Source: Neisseria brasiliensis
GTDB lineage: Bacteria > Pseudomonadota > Gammaproteobacteria > Burkholderiales > Neisseriaceae
Direction: 5' to 3'
Assembly: GCF_009671065.1 (NCBI RefSeq)
Contig: NZ_CP046027.1
Coordinates: forward strand, 2,046,001 to 2,110,000
DNA: 64,000 nucleotides
Made by a program: the position numbers and the translations under genes. This document shows positions 54,034 to 61,969 of the stretch, piece by piece. Below the pieces are notes generated by a model, which made no database searches, had not been told where the DNA came from, and saw nothing but the letters and a program-made list of their open reading frames with translations. Each line of letters opens with the position of its first letter. Positions within the stretch are counted from its first letter, which is position 1.

Positions 54034-55041
54034 TCAGGCGGCCTGCGTGAAAGCATCCGAATAAAATGCATCTTTAGGTAAGCTGCATTCGGTAGTGAAT
54101 AAAGAAAAGGCATGCTCAATCATGGCCGGTGCGCCGCAGGCATAGACTTCGTATGCGCTTAAACCTGGATAATCGCGTGCAGTAATATCTTGCACATGGC
54201 CGCAATCACCTTGCCAATCAGGTGTTGGCGCACTCAATACTGGCGTAAAACGCGAATGGTTCAGACGGCCTAAATAGTCTTGTGCTTCGCTTAAGGCATA
54301 CAAATCTTGTATTTCTCGCGCACCCCAATATAAATGCACGGCGCGATTGCTTTGCTGGCGGATAAGTTCGGCCAACATGCTGCGTACCGGCGCAAAGCCG
54401 GTGCCGGTGGCTAAGAAAATAATCGGTTTGTTGCTTTCTTTTTGTAGGCCAAATGTGCCCAGCGGACCTTTGATGCGCACGATGCCTTTTTCCTTTAAGA
54501 CAGGTGGTTGCTTGAAAATCATATTGCTGCACACGCCATCGTTACGGCGGCGGATATGTAGCTCGATAAAACCGTTTTGGTCGGGTGAATTGGCAATGGA
54601 GTAGCTGCGGACAATATTGCCGGGAAGCAGCAAATCAATGTATTGTCCGGCCGAAAACGAAAAAGCAGACGTTTTGGGCAGACCCAAGCGCAAGATAGCG
54701 ACATTATGCTGAATGCGGATGTGTTCAATGCGGGCGGGTAAGGTTTTGACCTTTTGCGCGTGGGGGTCGTAGCCATCGATATGAATGCTGAGATCGCTTT
54801 GAGGCGTGGTGCAACAAAGCAAAATTTTTCCCTGTGCTTTTTCTTGAGCCGATAAGGCTTTTGCTGAATGCTCACTCATGGTCATTTCGCCGCTGATCAA
54901 ATCGGCTTTGCATTGGCCGCAAATGCTGTTTTTGCAGGAGTGCGGTAGATTGAGATTTTGGCGCGTGGCGGCGCTTAAGACGGTTTCATGGGAAGAAACA
55001 TGGAAACGGGTTTCTTCACCAAGGGTAATAGTGTGGCTCAT
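54034..55041 (-). CDS. Ferredoxin-NAD(P)H reductase-like flavoprotein with N-terminal 2Fe-2S domain
   Basis: 335 residues. N-terminal plant-type ferredoxin domain with Cys set SCKNSICGQC and CC (about 35-80), then an FAD domain (RSYSIANSPDQNG, IKGPLGTFGL) and an NAD(P)H domain (ATGTGFAPVRSMLAEL, YACGAPAMIEHA). It is commonly annotated as CDP-6-deoxy-delta-3,4-glucoseen reductase-like; the true partner oxygenase or substrate is unknown. The start at 55041 (MSHTITLGEE) is preferred; 55056 (MMKYT) is possible. A DUS hairpin precedes it. Confidence 0.88.
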   Translation of the reverse strand: MSHTITLGEETRFHVSSHETVLSAATRQNLNLPHSCKNSICGQCKADLISGEMTMSEHSAKALSAQEKAQGKILLCCTTPQSDLSIHIDGYDPHAQKVKTLPARIEHIRIQHNVAILRLGLPKTSAFSFSAGQYIDLLLPGNIVRSYSIANSPDQNGFIELHIRRRNDGVCSNMIFKQPPVLKEKGIVRIKGPLGTFGLQKESNKPIIFLATGTGFAPVRSMLAELIRQQSNRAVHLYWGAREIQDLYALSEAQDYLGRLNHSRFTPVLSAPTPDWQGDCGHVQDITARDYPGLSAYEVYACGAPAMIEHAFSLFTTECSLPKDAFYSDAFTQAA

Positions 55042-55058
55042 GGTATATTTCATCATTA

Positions 55059-55088
55059 AGGCCGTCTGAAAGTGTTTTCAGACGGCCT
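55059..55088. terminator. DUS hairpin between gatB and the reductase gene
   Basis: AGGCCGTCTGAAA, loop GTG, TTTCAGACGGCCT; on the minus strand it follows gatB. Confidence 0.65.
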
Positions 55089-55120
55089 GGGTTTATCTAA
55101 AAGTTAGATTGAGTGTGGCT

Positions 55121-56551
55121 TCAAGCCAGTTTGGCTTTAATCAAATCCTGAACTTGCGCCGGATTGGCTTTACCTTTGCTGGCTTTCATCACTTGGCCGA
55201 CGATGGCATTTAACGCTTTTTCGTTGCCGGATTTGAATTGCTCAATCGCTTTAGCATTGTTGGCCAACACTTCATCCACCATCGCTTCAATTGCGCCGGT
55301 ATCGGTGATTTGCACCAAACCGTGTTTTTCAATGATTTGTTCGATTGTTGCTTCCGGCTCCGCCCACATTGCTTCAAAGGCTTTTTTCGCTAATTTGCTG
55401 CTTAAAGTGCCGTCTGAAATTTTCGCCACTAAGCTGGCCAAGCGCGTTGCGCTGATTGGGCTGTCGGCCAATTCCAAGCCTGCCTTGTTTAACGTAGCGG
55501 CTAATTCGCCGTTCATCCAGTTGGCGACCAACTTGCCTTGTGCTTTATCGCTTGCCGCTGATTCAAAATAAGCAGCTTGGTTGCGCGAAGCAGTCAGCAA
55601 ACGGGCATCATATTCACTCACACCGTATTCCGCCACAAAACGCGCGGCCATTTCAGACGGCAATTCCGGCATGTCTTCTTTGGCTTTTTGCAATTGGTCG
55701 TCTGAAATGATGATTGGTAACAAATCAGGATCAGGGAAGTAGCGGTAGTCGTGGGCATCTTCTTTCAAACGCATCACGCGGGTTTCGCCTTTTTCCGGAT
55801 CAAACAGCATGGTTGCTTGCTGAACCTTGCCCCCGTCTTCGATGATTTCGATTTGCGCTCCCACTTCGTAATTAATAGCAGCTTCCAAAAAGCGGAATGA
55901 ATTCAGGTTTTTAATTTCACGGCGCGTACCGAACTCGGCTTGGCCTTTCGGGCGCACAGATACGTTGGCATCGACACGGAACGAGCCTTCCGCCATATTG
56001 CCATCGCAAATATCCAGCCAAGTCACTAAGCTATGCAAGGCTTTGGCATAGGCCACGGCTTCGGCAGCCGAACGCATTTCCGGCCCGGAAACCACTTCCA
56101 ACAAAGGTGTGCCGGCGCGGTTTAAGTCGATACCGGTGGCGCCGTTCAAGCCCTCGTGCACCGACTTGCCCGCATCTTCTTCCATGTGCGCGCGGGTGAC
56201 GTTGATGGTTTTCACTTCATCGCCGACCACGATTTCCAATTTGCCGTGTTCCACAATCGGCAAATCCAGTTGGCTGATTTGATAACCTTTCGGCAAATCA
56301 GGGTAGAAATAGTTTTTGCGGTCGAACACATTTTTCTGATTGATTTTCGCATCCAAGGCCAAGCCCAGCTTAATCGCTTTGGCCACGGCTTCACGGTTCA
56401 TCACCGGCAATACACCCGGCAACGCACATTCCACCACACTAGCGTGGGCATTCGGCTCGGCGCCGAAAGAAGTGGACGCGCCGCTGAAAATTTTCGATTT
56501 TGTGTTTAATTGGACGTGGATTTCCAGTCCGATTACGGTTTCCCAAGTCAT
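55121..56551 (-). CDS. gatB: Asp-tRNA(Asn)/Glu-tRNA(Gln) amidotransferase subunit B
   Basis: 476 residues: cradle domain with [24 protein letters not shown] and the zinc or ATP-binding region, then the C-terminal YqeY-like tRNA-binding tail ([23 protein letters not shown]). It forms the GatCAB complex with GatA and GatC, which converts mischarged Glu-tRNA(Gln) and Asp-tRNA(Asn). Here it is separated from gatA by a DUF535 gene. Start after TTGAGAGAATCCT. Confidence 0.97.
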   Translation of the reverse strand: MTWETVIGLEIHVQLNTKSKIFSGASTSFGAEPNAHASVVECALPGVLPVMNREAVAKAIKLGLALDAKINQKNVFDRKNYFYPDLPKGYQISQLDLPIVEHGKLEIVVGDEVKTINVTRAHMEEDAGKSVHEGLNGATGIDLNRAGTPLLEVVSGPEMRSAAEAVAYAKALHSLVTWLDICDGNMAEGSFRVDANVSVRPKGQAEFGTRREIKNLNSFRFLEAAINYEVGAQIEIIEDGGKVQQATMLFDPEKGETRVMRLKEDAHDYRYFPDPDLLPIIISDDQLQKAKEDMPELPSEMAARFVAEYGVSEYDARLLTASRNQAAYFESAASDKAQGKLVANWMNGELAATLNKAGLELADSPISATRLASLVAKISDGTLSSKLAKKAFEAMWAEPEATIEQIIEKHGLVQITDTGAIEAMVDEVLANNAKAIEQFKSGNEKALNAIVGQVMKASKGKANPAQVQDLIKAKLA

Positions 56552-56633
56552 AGGATTCTCTCAATAATTTGGTTATTTTAAGCAATCTGAATCAAGTTGC
56601 ATGTGCAAAGAAAGGTAGTTTAATTGCCATTCT

Positions 56634-57512
56634 TTAATTGGTTTGCAGGCATGTTGCAGTATCAGCAAACAATTTATCCAAAATTTCATAACGTTTTCGA
56701 TACATTGATCGTTTTTTGCTTTCGATTTCCGTTAATTCTTTACGCGTGGGTATAGCAGGTAAGTGCCAATAGCCATCATCATGCAGTTTGGCATCGACGT
56801 TTTGCCAAAATACATCATAATCCATTTGCACCCGTTTCTTTAAGCGCCAGCGCAGCTTAACCTGATCAGCCTGCGAAATTCCGGCAATGTTTTCCAGCGA
56901 CAAGCAAGCGGCTAAGTATTGCAGTGCGGTAACGACTAAATTTTGCGGACGCAAACCATGAAGCTGTTTTGTCAGCTTTTTGACCAAGTCTTTTGCATGT
57001 TCTCCGGCAGGGCCTTGTACAGAGCCAACCACTAAGCGATGATTGATAAAGGCAAAAGTAGCGGCGTAAAGGCGTTGATTTGCAGTATCACGCAATGATA
57101 CCGCCCACCAGCCTTCATCAACACAATTGTCGTTGCGATGAAGGCATAAACTCAACTCATCGGTTAATTGTGATAACACAATCGAATTTGTGGATGAGTC
57201 TGCATGTGCAATCTGCGCAAAAGCCCGTTGGCCAAATAATGAACGTGCTGCTTTTAAATCGTTTGTCATGACAGACAGCCGCTGTTTGCCATTGAAACGT
57301 TTGTCCATATACGCATGAATCAGTGGATAGGCATCTTGGGAACGGTTTCTGAAAAAATTTAGATAGCTTTCGCAAGTGTTTACAAACGTTTCAAATGCTT
57401 TGATGTTGTTGCGGGAAAACAGGCAGCGCAGCGTAAATTTTAAATGCTGGAGCTTGTATTTAGGCGCAAAATTATAAACATCACGGAAGGTAGGAAAAGC
57501 AAACTTCTTCAT
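56634..57512 (-). CDS. DUF535/VirK-family protein
   Basis: 292 residues. Recognised from YFRNRSQDAYPLIHAYMDKRF-type N-terminal region, EGWWAVSLRDTANQRLYAATFAF and the C-terminal DVFWQNVDAKLHDDGYWHLPAIPTRKELTEIESKKRSMYRKRYE, the DUF535 signature seen in VirK/YbjX. Function is unproven; Shigella VirK affects the surface protein IcsA. The ATG shares its first base with the gatA stop (TAATG), so translation is coupled. It interrupts the gatCAB order and looks more A+T-rich than its neighbours, suggesting a later insertion. Confidence 0.82.
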   Translation of the reverse strand: MKKFAFPTFRDVYNFAPKYKLQHLKFTLRCLFSRNNIKAFETFVNTCESYLNFFRNRSQDAYPLIHAYMDKRFNGKQRLSVMTNDLKAARSLFGQRAFAQIAHADSSTNSIVLSQLTDELSLCLHRNDNCVDEGWWAVSLRDTANQRLYAATFAFINHRLVVGSVQGPAGEHAKDLVKKLTKQLHGLRPQNLVVTALQYLAACLSLENIAGISQADQVKLRWRLKKRVQMDYDVFWQNVDAKLHDDGYWHLPAIPTRKELTEIESKKRSMYRKRYEILDKLFADTATCLQTN

Positions 57513-58957
57513 TACAATGGTTTTTGGGTATGCCAATCACTATTTTGCTGCATTTGGTTCGCCACACCCAAGATCTTCGCTTCGGTAAAGTAGTTACCAA
57601 TCAATTGCACACCAATCGGCAGGCCGTCTGAACTGAAACCGGCAGGCAACGTTAAACCAGGCAAACCGGCGAGGTTTACGGCGATGGTGTAGATGTCGCT
57701 CAAGTAGGTTTCCACCGGTGTGGCGTTGGCACCAAGTTTGGGCGCAGCGGTCGGGGCAGTTGGCGCGAGAATGATGTCGCATTGGGCAAAGGCCGTCTGA
57801 AAATCATTGGCGACCAAGCGGCGCAGTTTTTGGGCTTTCAGGTAGTAGGCATCGTAGTAGCCGTGACTCAATACGTAAGTACCGATCATGATGCGGCGTT
57901 TCACTTCGCTGCCGAAACCTTCGGCGCGGGTGTTGCCGTACATTTCTTCCAAATCGCCAAATTGAGCGGCGCGGTGGCCGTAGCGTACGCCGTCGTAGCG
58001 CGACAGGTTGGTGCTGGCTTCGGCGGAAGTCAATACATAATAAGCTGGGATGGAAAGCTCGGTTTGCGGCAGGCTGACTTCTACCATTTCTGCGCCTTGA
58101 GCCTTCAATAAATCAATAGCATTTTGTAAGGCCGTCTGAACATCGGCGCTATTGCCTTCGCCGAAATATTCTTTTGGTAAGCCGACTTTCAAGCCTTTTA
58201 ACGGCTGGTTCAAATCGCGGGTGTAATCTTCTTTTTCACGTTCCAAGCTGGTGGAGTCGCGCTCGTCAAAGCTGGCCATGGCGTTGAGCAGCAAGGCGCA
58301 GTCTTCGGCGGTTTGCGCCATCGGGCCGGCTTGGTCGAAGCTCGATGCATAAGCCACCATGCCGAAGCGGGAAACCACGCCATAAGTTGGTTTGATGCCG
58401 GTGATGCCGCAATGTGAGGCAGGTTGGCGGATAGAACCGCCGGTATCGGAACCGAGCGCGGCAGGGGCTAAACACGCGGCAACTACTGCGGCCGAACCAC
58501 CTGATGAGCCACCCGGTGCGTGTGCGGTATTCCAAGGATTTTGCGTGGCGCCGTAGAATGAAGTTTCATTGGTCGAGCCCATGGCAAATTCGTCCATATT
58601 GGCGCGGCCTAAAGTGACCATGCCTTCATCAAGCAGGTTTTGCACCACGGTAGCGGTGTAAGGTGAAACAAAGCTGTCGAGCATTTTCGACGAGCAGGCA
58701 GAACGCCAGCCTTGTTGTACAAAAATATCTTTATACGCAATCGGCACACCGGTGAGCGCGGTGGCATTGCCTGCAGAGATACGGGCATCGGCGGCTTTGG
58801 CTTCGGCCAAGGTCAAGTCTTTATCTAAGGTAATGTAGCCGTTGATGGCCGGATTTTTGGCATCTATGGCGACAAGATATTCTTGCGCGAGTTCGACGGC
58901 GGAAATTTGCTTGGCTTGCAGCAATTCGCTGGCTTGTTTTAAGGTATATTGAGGCAT
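57512..58957 (-). CDS. gatA: Asp-tRNA(Asn)/Glu-tRNA(Gln) amidotransferase subunit A
   Basis: 481-residue amidase. The Ser-cisSer-Lys triad is visible: Lys in PIAYKDIF, Ser-Ser in [11 protein letters not shown], and the nucleophile Ser in [14 protein letters not shown]. Start at 58957, [13 protein letters not shown]. It liberates ammonia from glutamine and channels it to GatB. Downstream of gatC with a DUS inverted repeat between them. Confidence 0.97.
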   Translation of the reverse strand: MPQYTLKQASELLQAKQISAVELAQEYLVAIDAKNPAINGYITLDKDLTLAEAKAADARISAGNATALTGVPIAYKDIFVQQGWRSACSSKMLDSFVSPYTATVVQNLLDEGMVTLGRANMDEFAMGSTNETSFYGATQNPWNTAHAPGGSSGGSAAVVAACLAPAALGSDTGGSIRQPASHCGITGIKPTYGVVSRFGMVAYASSFDQAGPMAQTAEDCALLLNAMASFDERDSTSLEREKEDYTRDLNQPLKGLKVGLPKEYFGEGNSADVQTALQNAIDLLKAQGAEMVEVSLPQTELSIPAYYVLTSAEASTNLSRYDGVRYGHRAAQFGDLEEMYGNTRAEGFGSEVKRRIMIGTYVLSHGYYDAYYLKAQKLRRLVANDFQTAFAQCDIILAPTAPTAAPKLGANATPVETYLSDIYTIAVNLAGLPGLTLPAGFSSDGLPIGVQLIGNYFTEAKILGVANQMQQNSDWHTQKPL

Positions 58958-58977
58958 GATGGTTTCCGAATTTTGTG

Positions 58978-59021
58978 TTTCAGACGGCCTCTCGTTTGAA
59001 ATTTATACAGGCCGTCTGAAA
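58978..59021. repeat. DUS inverted repeat between gatC and gatA
   Basis: TTTCAGACGGCCT and AGGCCGTCTGAAA separated by 18 nt, outward orientation. No T tract, so it is unlikely to end the gatC transcript. Confidence 0.6.
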
Positions 59022-59027
59022 ATAAAT

Positions 59028-59318
59028 TTATTCTTCGATGACTTGCGGTACGATGTATAAACGATTACGCACTTCAGGCGCAACAGCTTGGTATTCGGCA
59101 GCGTGGTCGCTTTCGGTAACGCGATCATCACGTAGGCGCAGCGCGACTTCATGCGGGTGTGCCATTGGATCAACACCATCGGTATCCACGTTTTGCATTT
59201 TTTCAACCATGGCGAAAATGTCGTTTAATTCCTTTAAGGTTTGCGTTTGTTCTTCGTTGGTTAAACGCAGACGGGAAAGCTTGGCAATTTTTTCCACATC
59301 GTTTAAGGTTAAAGCCAT
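59028..59318 (-). CDS. gatC: Asp-tRNA(Asn)/Glu-tRNA(Gln) amidotransferase subunit C
   Basis: 96 residues, the small linking subunit that stabilises GatA-GatB. Conserved MALTLNDVEKIAKLSRLRLTNEE and NVDTDGVDPMAHPHEVALRLRDD are visible. First gene of the gat cluster, divergent from mreB. Start after AAGGACATTTT. Confidence 0.96.
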   Translation of the reverse strand: MALTLNDVEKIAKLSRLRLTNEEQTQTLKELNDIFAMVEKMQNVDTDGVDPMAHPHEVALRLRDDRVTESDHAAEYQAVAPEVRNRLYIVPQVIEE

Positions 59319-59552
59319 AAAATGTCCTTGTCTGATAGCAAATCCAACCTTTATAAGGTATCATTGCGTTCATCTTCAATGAAATGAAGAATTATAACCG
59401 AAAACCCATCAGGGTGGCATGGTGATTTTGGGATGGCTTGGTTTTATTCATTAAATAATGGCAGGCCGTCTGAATTGTTGTGTCTATGTATTCTGAGAAG
59501 ATTATTTAAAATAACACGTTAGGGGCGGTTGCCCGATATTTCAGGTATTTTC

Positions 59553-60593
59553 ATGTTTCGTTTTTTATCCCGTTTTCTGTCAAATGATATTGCCATCGAC
59601 TTAGGTACGGCCAATACGCTGATTTATGTGCGTGACCGCGGTATCGTATTGGATGAGCCGTCGATTGTGGCGGTGCAAACTGGTCAGGCCAACAGTAAAG
59701 CCAAAATTTTGGCGGTCGGTACCGAAGCCAAAAAAATGCAGGGTCGTGCGCCGCGAAATATTGAGATTATCCGTCCGATGAAAGACGGTGTGATTGCTGA
59801 TTTTAATATTACCGAACGGATGCTGGGTTTGCTAATTAAAAAGGCGACCGGCGACCGCATGGTGGTACCACCGCGCGTGGTAATTTGTGTGCCGGGTGGC
59901 TCGACTCAGGTAGAGCGCAAAGCGATTCGTGATTCTGCATTTGCAGCAGGTGCATCCAGCGTGCATTTGATTGAAGAACCAATGGCTGCGGCTTTGGGCG
60001 CAGGTTTGCCGATTGAAGAAACCTCTGGTTCGATGATTGTCGATATTGGCGGTGGTACGACTGAAATCGGCATTTTGTCACTTGGGGGCATGGCTTATTC
60101 GGATTCGGTACGCGCCGGCGGAGATGCATTTGATGAAAGCATTGTTCATTATGTGCGCCGTAAACGCGGTGTCTTGATTGGAGAGGCGACCGCGGAAGAA
60201 TTGAAAAAGAAAATCGGCTCGGCATTTGATGACGATGATATGAGTGCTTTGCGTGTGAAGGGGCGAGATTTGGCAGAAGGTACGCCGAAATCGATTGCGG
60301 TTACCACAGATGAAGTTCGAGAAGCATTGAGCGAACCATTAAATCAAATTGTCCGTGCAGTGCGTTTGGCGCTGGAGCAGGCACCACCGGAATTGGCGGG
60401 CGATATTGCCGATCGCGGCATTATGTTGACCGGTGGCGGTGCGTTACTCAAAGGCATCGACACTTTATTGGCCGATGCCACCGGGTTGCCGGTCGGTATT
60501 GCCGATGAGCCTTTGAATTGTGTGGCTTATGGTGCAGGTAAGGCTTTGGACTATATCGGCAAGTGGGATGCCATTTTTGCTGAAAATCCTTAA
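59553..60593 (+). CDS. mreB: Rod shape-determining protein MreB
   Basis: Bacterial actin homologue; filaments under the membrane guide sidewall synthesis. 346 residues: phosphate-1 IAIDLGTANTLIYV, phosphate-2 MIVDIGGGTTEIGIL, adenosine motif GIMLTGGGALLKG, and an N-terminal hydrophobic segment (MFRFLSRFL) for membrane binding. The start at 59553 fits homologues; TTG 59529 upstream does not. First gene of mreBCD-mrdA, which implies a rod or short-rod cell plan, unlike the mre-less coccoid Neisseria. Confidence 0.96.
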   Translation: MFRFLSRFLSNDIAIDLGTANTLIYVRDRGIVLDEPSIVAVQTGQANSKAKILAVGTEAKKMQGRAPRNIEIIRPMKDGVIADFNITERMLGLLIKKATGDRMVVPPRVVICVPGGSTQVERKAIRDSAFAAGASSVHLIEEPMAAALGAGLPIEETSGSMIVDIGGGTTEIGILSLGGMAYSDSVRAGGDAFDESIVHYVRRKRGVLIGEATAEELKKKIGSAFDDDDMSALRVKGRDLAEGTPKSIAVTTDEVREALSEPLNQIVRAVRLALEQAPPELAGDIADRGIMLTGGGALLKGIDTLLADATGLPVGIADEPLNCVAYGAGKALDYIGKWDAIFAENP

Positions 60594-60608
60594 CCGTAAA
60601 GGGTAGGT

Positions 60609-61460
60609 ATGAAACAATCGTCTTTACGGTTTGACGGTGACAATAATAGCCGTAAGCCATTATTTAAGTTGGCGGTTTACGTGGTGTTGGGCATCGCTTT
60701 GATGATGCTCGACAGCCATTTTGCCGCCGTTCAATCTATTCGTCAGGTTGGTGCAACCATTTTGTATCCGATACAGTGGTTGGCCAATCAACCTGTGCGA
60801 CTCTATCAATATGTCGGCAATTTGTCGCAATCTCAGGCTGAGCTTCTGGAGCAAAACCGTATTTTGCAGGAAGAAAATGGCCGTCTGAAAATCCGTTTGC
60901 AGCGTGATAAAGTCAACTTAAGCGAATTGAGTGAGTTGAAAAAGCTTTATGGCTTGCAACAGCGCGGCATCAGCGATGTGATTGGTGCTGAAGTGATTTC
61001 CAATGGTAAAGATCCACTTTCTGAAAAGCTGATTATCAACAAAGGCAGCAGCAACGGCGTGAAAAACGGTGACGCGGTTATCGATACCGAAGGCTTAATC
61101 GGTCAGGTCACTCAAGTGCAGATGAAAAGCTCGGAAATCAGTTTATTGTCTAGCAGTAAAACCATCGTGCCGGTGGTGGTGGAGCGTACCGGTGAACGCA
61201 GCTTGCTTTACGGCAGCGGCAGTAAATTGGATTTGCGTTATTTTCCGACGGCCTCTGATTTAAAGCCCAACGATATTTTGTTAACTTCAGGTTTGGATAG
61301 TGTGTATCCGGCCGGTATTCCGGTGGCAACGGTCAATCAAGTGGTGCGTGCTTCGGGTACGCCTTATTACGACACGACACTCACACCTTTTGCTGCGCTG
61401 CAAGGCAGCCGCTTTGTGCTGGTTTTGCCGCAACATATTTACGCGCCGACGGAACCTTAA
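60609..61460 (+). CDS. mreC: Rod shape-determining protein MreC
   Basis: 283 residues: one N-terminal membrane helix (about 17-35, PLFKLAVYVVLGIALMMLD), a coiled coil (about 70-105, QAELLEQNRILQEENGRLKI) and a periplasmic beta-barrel domain (GAEVISNGKDPLSEKLIINKGS, VDTEGLIGQVTQV). It links MreB to the periplasmic PBP2-RodA complex. 15 bp after mreB, start after AAGGGTAGGT. Confidence 0.94.
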   Translation: MKQSSLRFDGDNNSRKPLFKLAVYVVLGIALMMLDSHFAAVQSIRQVGATILYPIQWLANQPVRLYQYVGNLSQSQAELLEQNRILQEENGRLKIRLQRDKVNLSELSELKKLYGLQQRGISDVIGAEVISNGKDPLSEKLIINKGSSNGVKNGDAVIDTEGLIGQVTQVQMKSSEISLLSSSKTIVPVVVERTGERSLLYGSGSKLDLRYFPTASDLKPNDILLTSGLDSVYPAGIPVATVNQVVRASGTPYYDTTLTPFAALQGSRFVLVLPQHIYAPTEP

Positions 61461-61464
61461 TTTC

Positions 61465-61965
61465 ATGAACGAATTTGATGATTCTTTCCACGCTGTGCCG
61501 TTGAGTATGGTGGTTACCTTTATTGTGGCGATGCTGCTGGATTTCATGCCGTTTCCTTTCGACGTGTTTTTCTGGCTGCCGGAATTAACGGCTTTGACCT
61601 TGCTGTATTGGACCATGCAACGGCCGCAAGCTGTCGGTATGGGCGTGGCTTTTGTGGTTGGGCTTTTGGTTGATATCGGTACGGCCGCTTCTTTGGGCTT
61701 GCACGCCTTGTCTTATACGATAATGGTGTTTTTTGTGTTGAGCTATCATCGCCAAATTATGCTCTATGGTCATGTGATGCAGATTTTAGTGGTGCTGGCG
61801 GCTTTGTTGTGTAATCAAGCTTTGCTTGCTGCTGCGCGTTTGTTCCTAAGCCATCAAATCATTACTTGGCAAAGTTTTATTGCGCCATTTATCGGTGCAC
61901 TGCTTTGGCCTTTGCTCAGCCAATTGATGCTGATTCTGATCAATTTCAGCCGTTCCCGTCGATAA
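61465..61965 (+). CDS. mreD: Rod shape-determining protein MreD
   Basis: 166 residues, about five or six membrane helices (MVVTFIVAMLLDFMPFPFDVFFWLPELTALTLLYW and later segments). Inner-membrane partner of MreC. The ATG lies 4 bp after the mreC stop. A longer reading frame enters mreC but starts before the family N-terminus, so 61465 is used. Confidence 0.9.
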   Translation: MNEFDDSFHAVPLSMVVTFIVAMLLDFMPFPFDVFFWLPELTALTLLYWTMQRPQAVGMGVAFVVGLLVDIGTAASLGLHALSYTIMVFFVLSYHRQIMLYGHVMQILVVLAALLCNQALLAAARLFLSHQIITWQSFIAPFIGALLWPLLSQLMLILINFSRSRR

Positions 61966-61969
61966 AGTC

